Assembly (NCBI RefSeq): GCF_018263855.1 | Contig: NZ_CP073318.1 | Coordinates: forward strand, 10,478,001 to 10,542,000 | Direction of reading: 5' to 3' | DNA length: 64,000 nucleotides | Origin: Kutzneria sp. CA-103260 | Lineage (GTDB): Bacteria; Actinomycetota; Actinomycetes; Mycobacteriales; Pseudonocardiaceae | Shown here: piece by piece, positions 8,717-16,572 of the stretch | Layout: the number at the start of each line of letters is the position of its first letter | Position numbering within the stretch: the stretch's first letter is position 1 | Notes under the pieces: model-generated | Told to the model about the DNA's origin: nothing | Databases searched by the model: none | The model's input: only the letters and a program-made list of their open reading frames with translations | Translations under genes and position numbers: made by a program

Positions 8717-9961
8717 GTGCTTCGGAGCTTTCGGGTGCTCAACCACCGGTCGATCCGGGACGAGCAGGAGTTGGCGCTGACGCCGGTCTACGGGGACGAG
8801 CCGGCGGTCCCCGTGGCGGCGGTCTACGGCGCGAACGCGTCCGGCAAGTCCAATCTGTTCGGCGCGCTGGAGTTCATGGCGTCCGCGGTGCGCGACTCGT
8901 TCGGCCGCTGGTCGCCGGACGGCGGCGTGCCGCGCCAGCCGTTCAAGCTCACGCCGGAAGCGGCCGAACAGCCGTCGGGCTTCGTCGCGGAGTTCATCGC
9001 CGAGGGCGTGCGCCACACGTACGGATTCGTCGTGGACGACCGGGTCGTGCGGGAGGAATGGCTCCACAGCTATCCGGAGAAGCGCAAGCGGGTCGTCTTC
9101 GAGCGCGAGGCCGGCGGCATCAAGGTCGGCAGCACGGTCGGCGACCTGCGGGGAAAGCTGGACGTGCTCAAGGCGCTGGTGCGGCCGAACGCGCTCTTCC
9201 TGAGCGTCGCCGCGCAGTCCAACGTGGGCCAGGTGCTGCCGGTCCACCGGTTCCTGACGGAGAAGCTGGCCTTCCGGTCCCGAGGTGTGCGGCGGCAGGA
9301 CCTCGACCGGGTGGCCCGGGTGCTTCAGTCGGACGAGCGAGATCGTCTGGTGGACCTGGTTCGCCACGCGGACATGGGCATCGTCGGCGTCGAGGTGGCA
9401 CCCCGGTCCCGAGCCGAGGCGTTGCTGAGAGACGCCCTCGTGCGGGAAGGCGGCCCGGCCCTGCCGATCAGCGAGGAGCTGTGGTTCACGCATTCGGGCG
9501 GTTCCAGGGCGCTCTCGTTCGACGAGCAGGCGGGCGGGACGAGGGACTGGGTGCTGTTGATCCCCGCCGTGCTCGAAGCGCTGGACGAGGGGCGGACCCT
9601 GGTGCTGGATGAGATCGACACCAACCTGCACCCGCTGCTGACGGCCCAGGTGATCCGGCTGTTCCAGAAGCCGGCGACGAATTCCCGTCGGGCGCAGCTC
9701 GTGCTGATCACGCACGACGCCACGCTGCTCGGCACGGCGATGCTCGGTGTCGAGCCCGGAGAGGAAGTGCTCCGGCGCGATCAGGTGTGGTTCGTGGAGA
9801 AGGGAGTCGACGGGGTGAGCCGGCTCTCCGCGCTGTCGGCCTTCCGCCCGCGCAAGGGGGAGAACACGCAACGGCGCTACCTCTTCGGCAGCTACGACGG
9901 CGTGCCGGAGCTGAACGAGTGGCAGTTCGCCGACGCAGCGCCGAGCCGCCGTGCGTCGTGA
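8717..9961 (+). CDS. AAA/ABC-type ATPase of a RloA-like two-gene module
   Basis: 414 residues from GTG 8717, chosen because AGGGAGG lies 10 nt upstream. An in-frame ATG at 8678 would add 13 residues. The protein starts LRSFRVLNHRSIRDEQEL, the typical first strand of AAA_21/RecF-like ATPases. It shows Walker A GANASGKS (38-45), an EQAGGTRDW signature-like motif replacing the ABC signature, Walker B TLVLDEIDTNLHP and an H-loop LITHDATLLG. Family members are SMC-like, cytoplasmic, and usually paired with a small effector. The next gene overlaps by 11 bp and is RloB-like, so the two are almost certainly co-translated. RloA/RloB-type pairs were first noted beside restriction systems, and the layout parallels PARIS (AriA/AriB). 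A defence role is inferred. Confidence 0.85.
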   Translation: MLRSFRVLNHRSIRDEQELALTPVYGDEPAVPVAAVYGANASGKSNLFGALEFMASAVRDSFGRWSPDGGVPRQPFKLTPEAAEQPSGFVAEFIAEGVRHTYGFVVDDRVVREEWLHSYPEKRKRVVFEREAGGIKVGSTVGDLRGKLDVLKALVRPNALFLSVAAQSNVGQVLPVHRFLTEKLAFRSRGVRRQDLDRVARVLQSDERDRLVDLVRHADMGIVGVEVAPRSRAEALLRDALVREGGPALPISEELWFTHSGGSRALSFDEQAGGTRDWVLLIPAVLEALDEGRTLVLDEIDTNLHPLLTAQVIRLFQKPATNSRRAQLVLITHDATLLGTAMLGVEPGEEVLRRDQVWFVEKGVDGVSRLSALSAFRPRKGENTQRRYLFGSYDGVPELNEWQFADAAPSRRAS

Positions 9962-10511
9962 CACAGCCAGGGACGGCAACACCACGCCTCAGCAGCGCCG
10001 TCAGATCCTGATCATGTGCGGTGGCACCCGGACCGAGCTGGACTATTTCGACGGGCTGAGGAGGTCTCGACGGAATTCGGCGGTCCGGGTGACGGTGATC
10101 GCCAAAGGTGTCGCGCCCGACCAACTCGTCCGGCATGCCAAACGCATCGGCAGCGACTACGACGAGATGTGGTGCGTCGTGGACGCGGACGAGTTCGACA
10201 TCGCGAAGGCCGCCCGGCTGGCGGACGAGCTGGGGGTGCGGCTGGTGGTGTCCAACCCGTGCTTCGAACTGTGGCTGCTGCTTCACTTCACCGATCACCG
10301 CGGCGTCTGCTCGAGCTACAAGCAACTGCTACCGAAGTTGATCAAACACGTTCCGGGCTATGACAAGTCTCGTGTCGACTTCGCGCAGTACAAGCCGGGG
10401 GTGGCCGTCGCGGTCGAGCGGGCGGAGCGGCTGGATCCGAGTGGGCGGGATCATGGTCGGAACCCGTCCACAGGAGTGTGGAAACTGGTCCGGCAGGTCC
10501 TCCCGGGCTGA
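9951..10511 (+). CDS. rloB: RloB-family protein, probable effector partner of the upstream ATPase
   Basis: 186 residues from GTG 9951, overlapping the ATPase by 11 bp. It has the RloB signature: ILIMCGGTRTELDYFDGL (19-36, with E29), a CVVDADEFD acidic strand (D78, D80), and SNPCFELWLLLHF (101-113). The spacing of a glutamate near the N-terminus and a later DxD is what a Toprim-like metal site would need, although this fold is inferred. No recognisable DNA-binding domain. The known genetic context of RloB (restriction islands) and its strict pairing with an ATPase suggest a phage-triggered toxin or nuclease kept in check by the ATPase. It lies between a housekeeping protease and rimO, with no restriction genes in the window. 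Confidence 0.8.
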   Translation: MRRDTARDGNTTPQQRRQILIMCGGTRTELDYFDGLRRSRRNSAVRVTVIAKGVAPDQLVRHAKRIGSDYDEMWCVVDADEFDIAKAARLADELGVRLVVSNPCFELWLLLHFTDHRGVCSSYKQLLPKLIKHVPGYDKSRVDFAQYKPGVAVAVERAERLDPSGRDHGRNPSTGVWKLVRQVLPG

Positions 10512-10529
10512 AGCACGGCCGCGGGCGGA

Positions 10530-10535
10530 TACCCT
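10530..10535 (+). promoter_or_regulatory. -10 box of rimO, leaderless arrangement
   Basis: TACCCT ends 7 nt before the GTG start of rimO, so transcription would begin at or next to the start codon. No Shine-Dalgarno sequence is present. Confidence 0.55.
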
Positions 10536-10542
10536 GAAGCAC

Positions 10543-11964
10543 GTGTCTTCCCCCTCCACGTCCCGCCGTGTCGCCCTGCTCACCCTCGGTTGTGCCCGCA
10601 ATGAGGTCGACTCCGAGGAGATGGCCGGGCGGCTGACGGCCGACGGCTGGCAGCTGGTCGACCCGGACGAGGGCGGCGCGGACGTCGTGCTGGTGAACAC
10701 GTGCGGGTTCGTGGAGTCGGCCAAGAAGGACTCGGTGGACACGCTGCTGGCGGCCTCGGATTCCGGGGCGAAGGTGGTGGCGGTGGGCTGCCTGGCCGAG
10801 CGCTACGGCGCGGAGCTGGCCGAGAGCCTGCCGGAGGCCGACGCGGTGCTGGGCTTCGACCACTACCCGAACCTGGGTGAGCGGCTGGACGACGTGCTGG
10901 CCGGCCGCAAGCTGGACTCGCACAAGCCGGTGGACCGCCGCACGCTGCTGCCGATCAGCCCTGTGCAGCGGCCGCAGAAGGCCCCCGAGGTGGCGCTGCC
11001 CGGCCACGGCACGGCCTGGGGCCCGCAGGTGCTACGCACCCGCCTGGACAACGCCCCGGTGGCCCCGCTGAAGATCGCCTCGGGCTGCGACCGGCGCTGC
11101 TCGTTCTGCGCGATCCCGAGCTTCCGCGGCGCCTTCGTCTCCCGTAGCGCGGAGGACATCCTGGGCGAGGCGGCCTGGCTGGCCACGCAGGGCGTCCGCG
11201 AGCTGTTCCTGGTGAGCGAGAACTCGACCTCGTACGGCAAGGACCTGGGCGACGTCCGGGCGCTGGAGACGCTGATCCCGCAGCTGGCGCAGGTGCCGGG
11301 CATCGACCGGGTCCGGGTCTCCTACCTGCAGCCGGCCGAGACCCGCCCGGGCCTGGTCAAGGCGATCGCGACGACACCGGGCGTCGCGGACTACTTCGAC
11401 CTGTCCTTCCAGCACTCCAGCGAGGCGGTGCTGCGCCGGATGCGCCGCTTCGGCTCCACCGACTCGTTCCTGGCGCTGATCGAGCAGATCCGGGAGCTGA
11501 GCCCCACCGCCGGCATCCGCACCAACGTGATCGTGGGCTTCCCCGGCGAGACCGAGGACGACCTCAAGGAGCTGGAGCGCTTCCTGACCGAGGGCCGGCT
11601 GGACGCGGTGGGCGTGTTCGGCTACTCCGACGAGGACGGCACCGAGGCCCTCACCCTGGACGGCAAGCTGGACGCGGACACCGTCGCGGAGCGGGTGGCC
11701 CGGTTCTCGGCGCTGGTCGAGGAGCTGACCACCCAGCGGGCCGAGGACCGGATCGGCCAGCAGGTGGTGGTGCTCGTCGAGCACGAGGAAGATGAGGACA
11801 GCGACTGCGTCGGCCGGGCCGCCCACCAGGCGCCCGAGGTCGACGGCGAGTGCGTGGTCGTCGAGGCCGAAGGCCTGAAGGTCGGCGACCTGGTGCGGGC
11901 CGAGGTCATCGACAGCGAGGGGGTGGACCTCATCGTTCGTCCGATCGAAGTGCTGCCACGATGA
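10543..11964 (+). CDS. rimO: Ribosomal protein S12 methylthiotransferase RimO
   Basis: 473 residues. GTG 10543 was chosen because homologues begin a few residues before VALLTLGCARNEVDSEEM, although the frame is open further upstream. The N-terminal MTTase domain supplies the auxiliary 4Fe-4S cysteines C17, C54 and C83. The radical-SAM domain has C182-x3-C186-x2-C189 (CDRRCSFC). A C-terminal TRAM-like domain follows (about 400-473). RimO adds a methylthio group to an aspartate of ribosomal protein S12, using two Fe-S clusters and SAM. The gene is probably leaderless (see -10 box). Its stop overlaps the pgsA start (ATGA). Confidence 0.97.
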   Translation: MSSPSTSRRVALLTLGCARNEVDSEEMAGRLTADGWQLVDPDEGGADVVLVNTCGFVESAKKDSVDTLLAASDSGAKVVAVGCLAERYGAELAESLPEADAVLGFDHYPNLGERLDDVLAGRKLDSHKPVDRRTLLPISPVQRPQKAPEVALPGHGTAWGPQVLRTRLDNAPVAPLKIASGCDRRCSFCAIPSFRGAFVSRSAEDILGEAAWLATQGVRELFLVSENSTSYGKDLGDVRALETLIPQLAQVPGIDRVRVSYLQPAETRPGLVKAIATTPGVADYFDLSFQHSSEAVLRRMRRFGSTDSFLALIEQIRELSPTAGIRTNVIVGFPGETEDDLKELERFLTEGRLDAVGVFGYSDEDGTEALTLDGKLDADTVAERVARFSALVEELTTQRAEDRIGQQVVVLVEHEEDEDSDCVGRAAHQAPEVDGECVVVEAEGLKVGDLVRAEVIDSEGVDLIVRPIEVLPR

Positions 11965-12578
11965 GCTCACCCACGGCCGGCGAGCACAGCGCCGACGAGC
12001 CCAGAGCCGTGCCGCTGCTCAACATCGCCAACGTGTTGACGGTGTCGCGGCTGGTCATCGTGCCGTTCTTCCTGCTGGCGCTGTTCACCGGCGGCGGCGT
12101 GGACCTGCTGTGGCGGATGGTCGCGTTCGGCCTGTTCGTGATCGCCTCGATCACCGACCGGATCGACGGCGACCTGGCCCGCAAGCGCGGCCTGGTCACC
12201 GACTTCGGCAAGATCGCCGACCCGATCGCCGACAAGGCGCTGACCGGCTCCGCCCTGGTCGGGCTGTCCATCCTGGGCGACCTGCCGTGGTGGGTGACGA
12301 TCGTGATCGCGGTCCGCGAGCTGGGCGTGACTCTGCTGAGGTTCTGGGTGATCCGGCACGGCGTCATCCCGGCCAGCCGCGGCGGCAAGGCCAAGACGCT
12401 GATGCAGATCGTGGCGATCGGCTTCTACCTGCTGCCGCTGCCGCCGTGGCTGCTGTTCGTGCGCTGGGTGACGATGGGCGTCGCGGTGCTGCTCACCGTG
12501 GTGACCGGCGTGGACTACGTGGTCAGGGCCTTCCGGCTGCGCGCCGTGGCCCGCCGCTCGGTCGCGGGAGCGCCGTGA
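11961..12578 (+). CDS. pgsA: CDP-diacylglycerol-glycerol-3-phosphate 3-phosphatidyltransferase
   Basis: 205 residues, ATG 11961 overlapping the rimO stop by 4 bp. It carries the full CDP-alcohol phosphotransferase signature D69-G70-x2-A73-R74-x8-G83-x3-D87-x3-D91, with several hydrophobic helices. It makes phosphatidylglycerophosphate in the inner membrane, leading to phosphatidylglycerol and cardiolipin. An extra 20 or so polar residues precede the first helix. The linkage to cinA (4-bp overlap) and clgR is the conserved actinobacterial order. A related family (phosphatidylinositol phosphate synthase) shares the motif, so the alcohol acceptor is assigned from context. Confidence 0.93.
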   Translation: MSSPTAGEHSADEPRAVPLLNIANVLTVSRLVIVPFFLLALFTGGGVDLLWRMVAFGLFVIASITDRIDGDLARKRGLVTDFGKIADPIADKALTGSALVGLSILGDLPWWVTIVIAVRELGVTLLRFWVIRHGVIPASRGGKAKTLMQIVAIGFYLLPLPPWLLFVRWVTMGVAVLLTVVTGVDYVVRAFRLRAVARRSVAGAP

Positions 12579-13033
12579 CGGCGGACCTGGTGGCCCGGCT
12601 GCGCGAGTTGCGGCAGACGGTGGCGACGGCGGAGTCGCTGACGGCCGGCCTGGTGGCCGCCGAGCTGGCCTCGGTGCCGGGGGCGAGCGCGGTGCTGCGG
12701 GGCGGCCTGATCGTGTACGCGACCGAACTGAAGGCCAAGCTCGCCGGCGTCGACGGGGGACTGCTGGCCGAGCACGGGGCGGTGCACCCGGACGTCGCCG
12801 CCCAGCTCGCCGCCGGGGCGCGGGAGCGCTGCGCGGCGACCTGGGGCCTGGGCCTGACCGGCGTCGCCGGCCCGGACCCGCAGGACGGCGTCGCCCCCGG
12901 CACGGTGTACGTGGCGGTGGCCGGCCCGCCCGGGGTCGAGGTGCGCCGGCTGGCCCTGACCGGGAGCCGGAATCAGGTCCGCGAGGGCAGCGTGACCGCG
13001 GTGCTGGAGCTGCTTCGTCACCGCCTGGGGTGA
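12575..13033 (+). CDS. cinA: CinA-family nicotinamide-nucleotide amidohydrolase (C-terminal domain only)
   Basis: 152 residues from GTG 12575 (GTGA overlap with pgsA). It is the stand-alone CinA C-domain: ATAESLTAG (catalytic-region serine S21), ASAVLRGGLIVYA, and the GLTGVAGPDPQDG loop. The N-terminal molybdopterin-binding half of long CinA proteins is absent, as in many actinobacteria. The enzyme recycles nicotinamide mononucleotide by deamidation to nicotinate mononucleotide. It is the third gene of the rimO-pgsA-cinA operon. Confidence 0.93.
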   Translation: MTADLVARLRELRQTVATAESLTAGLVAAELASVPGASAVLRGGLIVYATELKAKLAGVDGGLLAEHGAVHPDVAAQLAAGARERCAATWGLGLTGVAGPDPQDGVAPGTVYVAVAGPPGVEVRRLALTGSRNQVREGSVTAVLELLRHRLG

Positions 13034-13210
13034 ACCGCGGGTAGCCAAACGTGCCCGGATCGGCTGTCTCAAAGTGTGGCAAGCCGCTCGATGGGGTGGT
13101 GAACCCGTGGCCCCCGTGACGCGTTCCAAGATCGGGAGGATGCTGTCCTGGAGCGGCTCAAGCCCAGGTCAACGCCCTGCCGGGGATCTTGCCTGGTCAC
13201 CGGGCGCCAG

Positions 13211-13236
13211 GGAACATCCGGGTTGATTCACTCGTT
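13211..13236 (+). promoter_or_regulatory. ECF/SigE-type promoter upstream of clgR
   Basis: GGAAC (13211-13215) and CGTT (13233-13236) are separated by 17 bp, matching the envelope-stress ECF sigma promoter of the mycobacterial SigE type. In mycobacteria clgR-pspA is under SigE control, which supports the reading. Confidence 0.65.
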
Positions 13237-13250
13237 CGCCTTGGGCGTAC
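13234..13250 (+). promoter_or_regulatory. ClgR operator
   Basis: GTTCGCCTTGGGCGTAC is an inverted repeat containing CGC-N5-GCG. On the reverse strand it fits the published corynebacterial core CGCYNANRGCG, and it fits the Streptomyces form GTTCGC-N5-GCGWAC. It overlaps the -10 of the ECF-type promoter and lies about 45 bp before a second possible -10 (TAACGT, 13289-13294). Confidence 0.75.
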
Positions 13251-13328
13251 GAGGCGAGAAGTCGGTGCCACCGGGGGTGCCGTCTGGGTAACGTGGTCGG
13301 TACGGGCCCGGCTGGAAGGAGGCGCGCG

Positions 13329-13757
13329 ATGACAGTGCTGCTTCGCGAGGCGATCGGTGATCGGCTTCGCCACACTCGCACCACTCAACACCGCACGCTG
13401 CGTGAGGTGTCCCGCTCCGCACGGGTCAGCCTGGGCTACCTGTCCGAGGTGGAACGCGGCCGCAAGGAAGCCTCCAGCGAGTTGCTGGCGGCCATCTGCG
13501 ACGCACTGGACCTGCCCATGGCCGATCTGCTGCACACAGTCGCCTCCGACATGAGCGCGCTGGCCGCGGTCGCGAACGCGCCCACCGCGCAGGACGCCGC
13601 CAAGCCGCGCGAGACGGCGGGCGCCCCCTACGAGGGCGGCCGGCTGCTCGGCGAGTCGGTCGGCGACCAGCTCAGCGACATCCGGCTCCAGCCGGCGCTC
13701 ACGCACCGGCTGCCCACCCTCACCCCGCCGCGGGGAGAGGTCGTGGTCGCCGCCTAG
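13329..13757 (+). CDS. clgR: ClgR-family XRE transcriptional regulator
   Basis: 142 residues, ATG 13329 after GGAAGGAGG. An XRE helix-turn-helix spans about 12-62 (TLREVSRSARVSLGYLSEVERGRKEAS is its visible core, in which SLGYLSEVERG is the recognition part). ClgR activates clp protease genes and, in mycobacteria, the psp genes in response to envelope stress. The C-terminus ends VVVAA; a terminal Ala-Ala is known in Streptomyces ClgR to mark the protein for ClpP degradation, giving feedback control. The gene is headed by a ClgR operator and an ECF promoter, and is followed by a small membrane gene and pspA, the conserved stress locus. Confidence 0.93.
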   Translation: MTVLLREAIGDRLRHTRTTQHRTLREVSRSARVSLGYLSEVERGRKEASSELLAAICDALDLPMADLLHTVASDMSALAAVANAPTAQDAAKPRETAGAPYEGGRLLGESVGDQLSDIRLQPALTHRLPTLTPPRGEVVVAA

Positions 13758-13779
13758 GAACGGGAGGAGGCGCTCCACC

Positions 13780-14373
13780 CTGGACGAGTTCGAGCTGGTG
13801 GCGTTGCTGGCGGTGCTCGTGCTGCTGGCCATCGCCGCCGGATCGTTGCTGGTGCTGACCAGGCGCAGGCCCGTCGCCCGGACGGGCCCGCCGATCCGGG
13901 AGCGCCCGCACGACGTCGTCTGGGTGGACCGCGCCGAACTCGCGGTCGGCGAGCTGAGCGGCCGCCCGTGCCGCGACGACGCCGAGGACGTGCTGGCCGA
14001 GCTGCGCGCCGCCGCGGCCGAGGTCGAGACGATCAGCCGCGCACTGGCGGCGCTGCGCGCCTCTCGGCTGCGCCGGACCCGAGACCAGTTGGCCACCAGG
14101 CTGGCCGCCGACGCGGGCGGCGGCTCGGAGCTGAGCGCCGCCCACCGCGCGGTGTGTGATCGGCTGGCTACCGTGGAGCGACTCAGGGCGACCAGGGACG
14201 CCCTGACGACGCGCATGCACGCGTGCGTCACCGGGTTGGAACGAGTTCGTGATTCGCAGCACGTCGTCGGCCCGGTTCCGGGCGTTGAGCTGGTCGAACT
14301 GCGGGCCAACCTGGCCGAGGTGCGGGTGCTGGCGGCTCGACTGCCGGACATTACCGCTCAGGGGCGACCCTGA
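13780..14373 (+). CDS. Single-pass membrane protein with coiled coil, between clgR and pspA
   Basis: About 197 residues if translation starts at CTG 13780, which is 9 nt after GGGAGGAGG; the first conventional start (GTG 13798) is 27 nt from that site and gives 191 residues. One N-terminal transmembrane helix (VALLAVLVLLAIAAGSLLVLT) is followed by a basic cytoplasmic stretch and a mostly helical, Ala/Leu/Arg-rich C-domain likely to form coiled coil. No known family recognised. Its place inside the clgR-pspA block suggests an envelope-stress role, possibly as a membrane partner of PspA. It follows clgR by 22 bp and is probably co-transcribed. Confidence 0.75.
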   Translation: MDEFELVALLAVLVLLAIAAGSLLVLTRRRPVARTGPPIRERPHDVVWVDRAELAVGELSGRPCRDDAEDVLAELRAAAAEVETISRALAALRASRLRRTRDQLATRLAADAGGGSELSAAHRAVCDRLATVERLRATRDALTTRMHACVTGLERVRDSQHVVGPVPGVELVELRANLAEVRVLAARLPDITAQGRP

Positions 14374-14500
14374 TATTCGGTGGTGTCGGTGGTAGCGGCC
14401 CAGCTCACCTGACACGATGGAACCCGCACCGCCACCGGCTCGTTGGCCTGGTCGCGGCGTTCTCGCACATCCAGGAGTTAGCAGAAGGCAGGCGGAGGAG

Positions 14501-15331
14501 ATGGCCAACCCTTTCGTGAAGGCTTGGAAGTACCTGATGGCGGCGTTCTCCGCCAAGATTGACGAGAACGCCGATCCGAAGGTGCAGATCCAACAGGCCA
14601 TCGAGGAGGCTCAGAAGCAGCACCAGGCGCTGTCCCAGCAGGCCGCCGCGGTGATCGGCAACCAGCGGCAGCTGGAGATGAAGCTGAACCGGCAGCTGGG
14701 CGAGGTGGAGAAGCTCCAGGCGTCGGCCCGGCAGTCGCTGGTGCTGGCCGACGAGTCCCGGTCCAAGGGCGACGAGGCCAAGGCGACCCAGTTCGAGCAG
14801 GCCGCGCAGTCCTTCGCCACCCAGCTGGTCACCGCCGAGCAGAACATCGAGGACCTCAAGACCCTGCACGACCAGGCCCTGCAGGCCGCCTCGCAGGCCA
14901 AGACGGCCGTCGAGCGCAACTCGATGATGCTGCAGCAGAAGCTGGCCGAGCGGACCAAGCTGCTCAGCCAGCTGGAGCAGGCCAAGATGCAGGAGCAGGT
15001 GTCCAAGTCGCTCAACCAGATGAGCGAGCTGGCCGCCCCCGGCAACGTGCCGTCGCTGGACGAGGTCCGGGACAAGATCGAGAAGCGGTACTCGACCGCC
15101 CTCGGCTCGGCCGAACTGGCCAGCAACTCGGTGCAGGGCCGCATGCTGGAGGTCCAGGCGTCCACCACCGAGATGGCCGGCAACGCCCGGCTGGAGCAGA
15201 TCCGCGCCTCGCTGCGCGGCGGCTCGGTGGCCGGCGAGGTCACCAGTGGCGCGTCCGCGCCGGCCGCCACCCCGGCGGCCAACATCCAGGCCGAGATCGC
15301 GCAGCGGGTCGCGCAGGAGAAGCAGTCCTGA
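14501..15331 (+). CDS. pspA: Phage-shock protein A (PspA/IM30/Vipp1 family)
   Basis: 276 residues, ATG 14501 after AGGCGGAGGAG. It begins MANPFVKAWKYLMAAFSAKIDENADP, the amphipathic N-terminal helix of the family. About 190 residues of almost unbroken coiled coil follow (KQHQALSQQAAAVIGNQRQLEMK onward). The C-terminal 50 residues are Ala-rich and specific to actinobacteria. PspA oligomerises on the inner face of the membrane to repair it and preserve the proton gradient. It probably belongs to the ClgR/ECF-regulated unit, with the pspM-like gene 24 bp downstream. Confidence 0.95.
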   Translation: MANPFVKAWKYLMAAFSAKIDENADPKVQIQQAIEEAQKQHQALSQQAAAVIGNQRQLEMKLNRQLGEVEKLQASARQSLVLADESRSKGDEAKATQFEQAAQSFATQLVTAEQNIEDLKTLHDQALQAASQAKTAVERNSMMLQQKLAERTKLLSQLEQAKMQEQVSKSLNQMSELAAPGNVPSLDEVRDKIEKRYSTALGSAELASNSVQGRMLEVQASTTEMAGNARLEQIRASLRGGSVAGEVTSGASAPAATPAANIQAEIAQRVAQEKQS

Positions 15332-15355
15332 GGCTGAACACGGGGGAGTAGGGCG

Positions 15356-16177
15356 ATGGCGGCCGGACCGCGCAGGCGCGACCTGGGCGAGCTGATCAAG
15401 CTCGGCCAGTCCGTGAGCGAACAGCTGCGCGGCCCGGTCGCCGACACCGTCCGCAACAAGGTGCACGGCTGGCGCGATCCGCGCGCCCGGCTGCTGCGCC
15501 GCCGTCGCCGGGCCAAGAAGGCGACCATCGCCTGGTCCGGCGCCACCGTGCTGACCGGCGCGTGGGTCGGCGTCGACGCCGTGCATGCCGAGCTGTTCAG
15601 CACCATCGGCGGCTTCACCGCGATGGCGGTCACCGCCGCGTTCCTGTTCTGCACCACCGGGTCCGTGCGCAAGCTGGTCGAGCTGCACCGCCAGCCGCTG
15701 CCCGCGGCCCTGCCGCCGCCGGTGCGGCTGCCCCCGGCCGGGTCCGCCGCCCGGGAGCCCATGCGCCGGCTGGCCGAGGCCGAGGCCAGCCTGGCCGAGC
15801 TGCTCGTCCAGCTCGGCACGCCGCGGCCCGGCGGGCTCGCCCCGCTGCCGGCCGAGTCGCTGGCCCACGCCCAGGAGTCCGCCACCGAGGCCGCCACCGC
15901 GCTGCGCGCCGTCGCCGCCCAGCTGTCGGCCGTGGAACGGGCCCGCTCCATCGCGCCGCTTTCCCAGCGCGGCCCCCTCGACCAGGGCGTCGTCGAACTC
16001 AGCCGCCGGCTCAACGAGGGCTTGGACGGCTACGTCGCCCTCATCGGCACCGCCGGCCAGGCCGTCATCGCCAGCAGCTCCGCCTCCCCCAACGAGGCCC
16101 TGCTCGACGCCAGCGACCGCCTCTCTGGCCTGGCCTCGGCGCTCCGCGAACTCGCCGGCCCCGACAGCCTCTCCTGA
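15356..16177 (+). CDS. PspM-like integral membrane protein (Rv2743c type)
   Basis: 273 residues, ATG 15356 after GGGGGAG. A basic cytoplasmic head (RARLLRRRRRAKK) is followed by two hydrophobic helices (about 61-105: ATIAWSGATVLTGAWVGV and FTAMAVTAAFLFCTTG) and a Pro/Ala/Leu-rich helical tail. Position, size and topology match the membrane partner of PspA in mycobacteria (Rv2743c, PspM), which tethers PspA and ClgR to the membrane. Sequence similarity to that protein cannot be measured here, so the name is by position and topology. It is last in the stress unit and is followed by an 18-bp hairpin. Confidence 0.75.
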   Translation: MAAGPRRRDLGELIKLGQSVSEQLRGPVADTVRNKVHGWRDPRARLLRRRRRAKKATIAWSGATVLTGAWVGVDAVHAELFSTIGGFTAMAVTAAFLFCTTGSVRKLVELHRQPLPAALPPPVRLPPAGSAAREPMRRLAEAEASLAELLVQLGTPRPGGLAPLPAESLAHAQESATEAATALRAVAAQLSAVERARSIAPLSQRGPLDQGVVELSRRLNEGLDGYVALIGTAGQAVIASSSASPNEALLDASDRLSGLASALRELAGPDSLS

Positions 16178-16192
16178 GCTGCCCCTTTCCCG

Positions 16193-16241
16193 CATGAAGG
16201 GCCCCTTCCTCGCGTTCAACGTCAGGAAGGGGCCCTTCATG
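16193..16241 (+). terminator. Perfect 18-bp hairpin with GTTCAACG loop
   Basis: Arms 16193-16210 and 16224-16241 (CATGAAGGGGCC-type sequence) are perfectly complementary around a 13-nt loop CGCGTTCAACGTC. It lies 15 bp after the pspM-like stop. A second hairpin with a related loop lies at 20077-20119. Confidence 0.8.
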
Positions 16242-16572
16242 ACGTCAGCCGGCGGGCGGGGCCTGCTTGCCCTGTCGGCCCAGCTCCGACTGCCCGGCTG
16301 ATCTTCGCTCGGGCGGACGTGCTGCCCGAACCGGCTCCGCCGACCGGGGCTGAACCATTGCGCCGTTCGGGCGCTTAGCCGACACGATCTCGCGATCTAT
16401 GACTCCATGTGACAGATCCGGCGGCGCAGCGTGGGGGGCGGTGGAGATTCTTCGAGCAAACGTGTGATTATCACTTTGTTATCTAGCCGAGACCGCTACC
16501 CGGCGTGGCAGGATCGTGCGAGGCAGTGCAGCCAGGCCCTTGGGCAAGCCGGACCTTTCGGGGAGGTCGGAC
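16242..16572. other. Intergenic stretch before the uracil/xanthine permease
   Basis: 331 bp with no convincing gene. It contains the palindrome at 16464-16474 and, just after it, the AT-rich sequence TTTGTTATCTAG that could hold the permease promoter. The rest is ordinary GC-rich sequence in which I see no structure. Confidence 0.6.
16464..16474 (+). promoter_or_regulatory. Palindrome GTGATTATCAC, candidate operator of the permease gene
   Basis: A perfect 11-bp palindrome about 100 bp before the permease start and next to an AT-rich, promoter-like stretch. The binding protein is unknown. Confidence 0.4.

Noticed and set aside
10360..10542. N-terminal extension of rimO
   Set aside because: It lies over the rloB end in another frame and lacks family similarity; GTG 10543 with its -10 box fits better.
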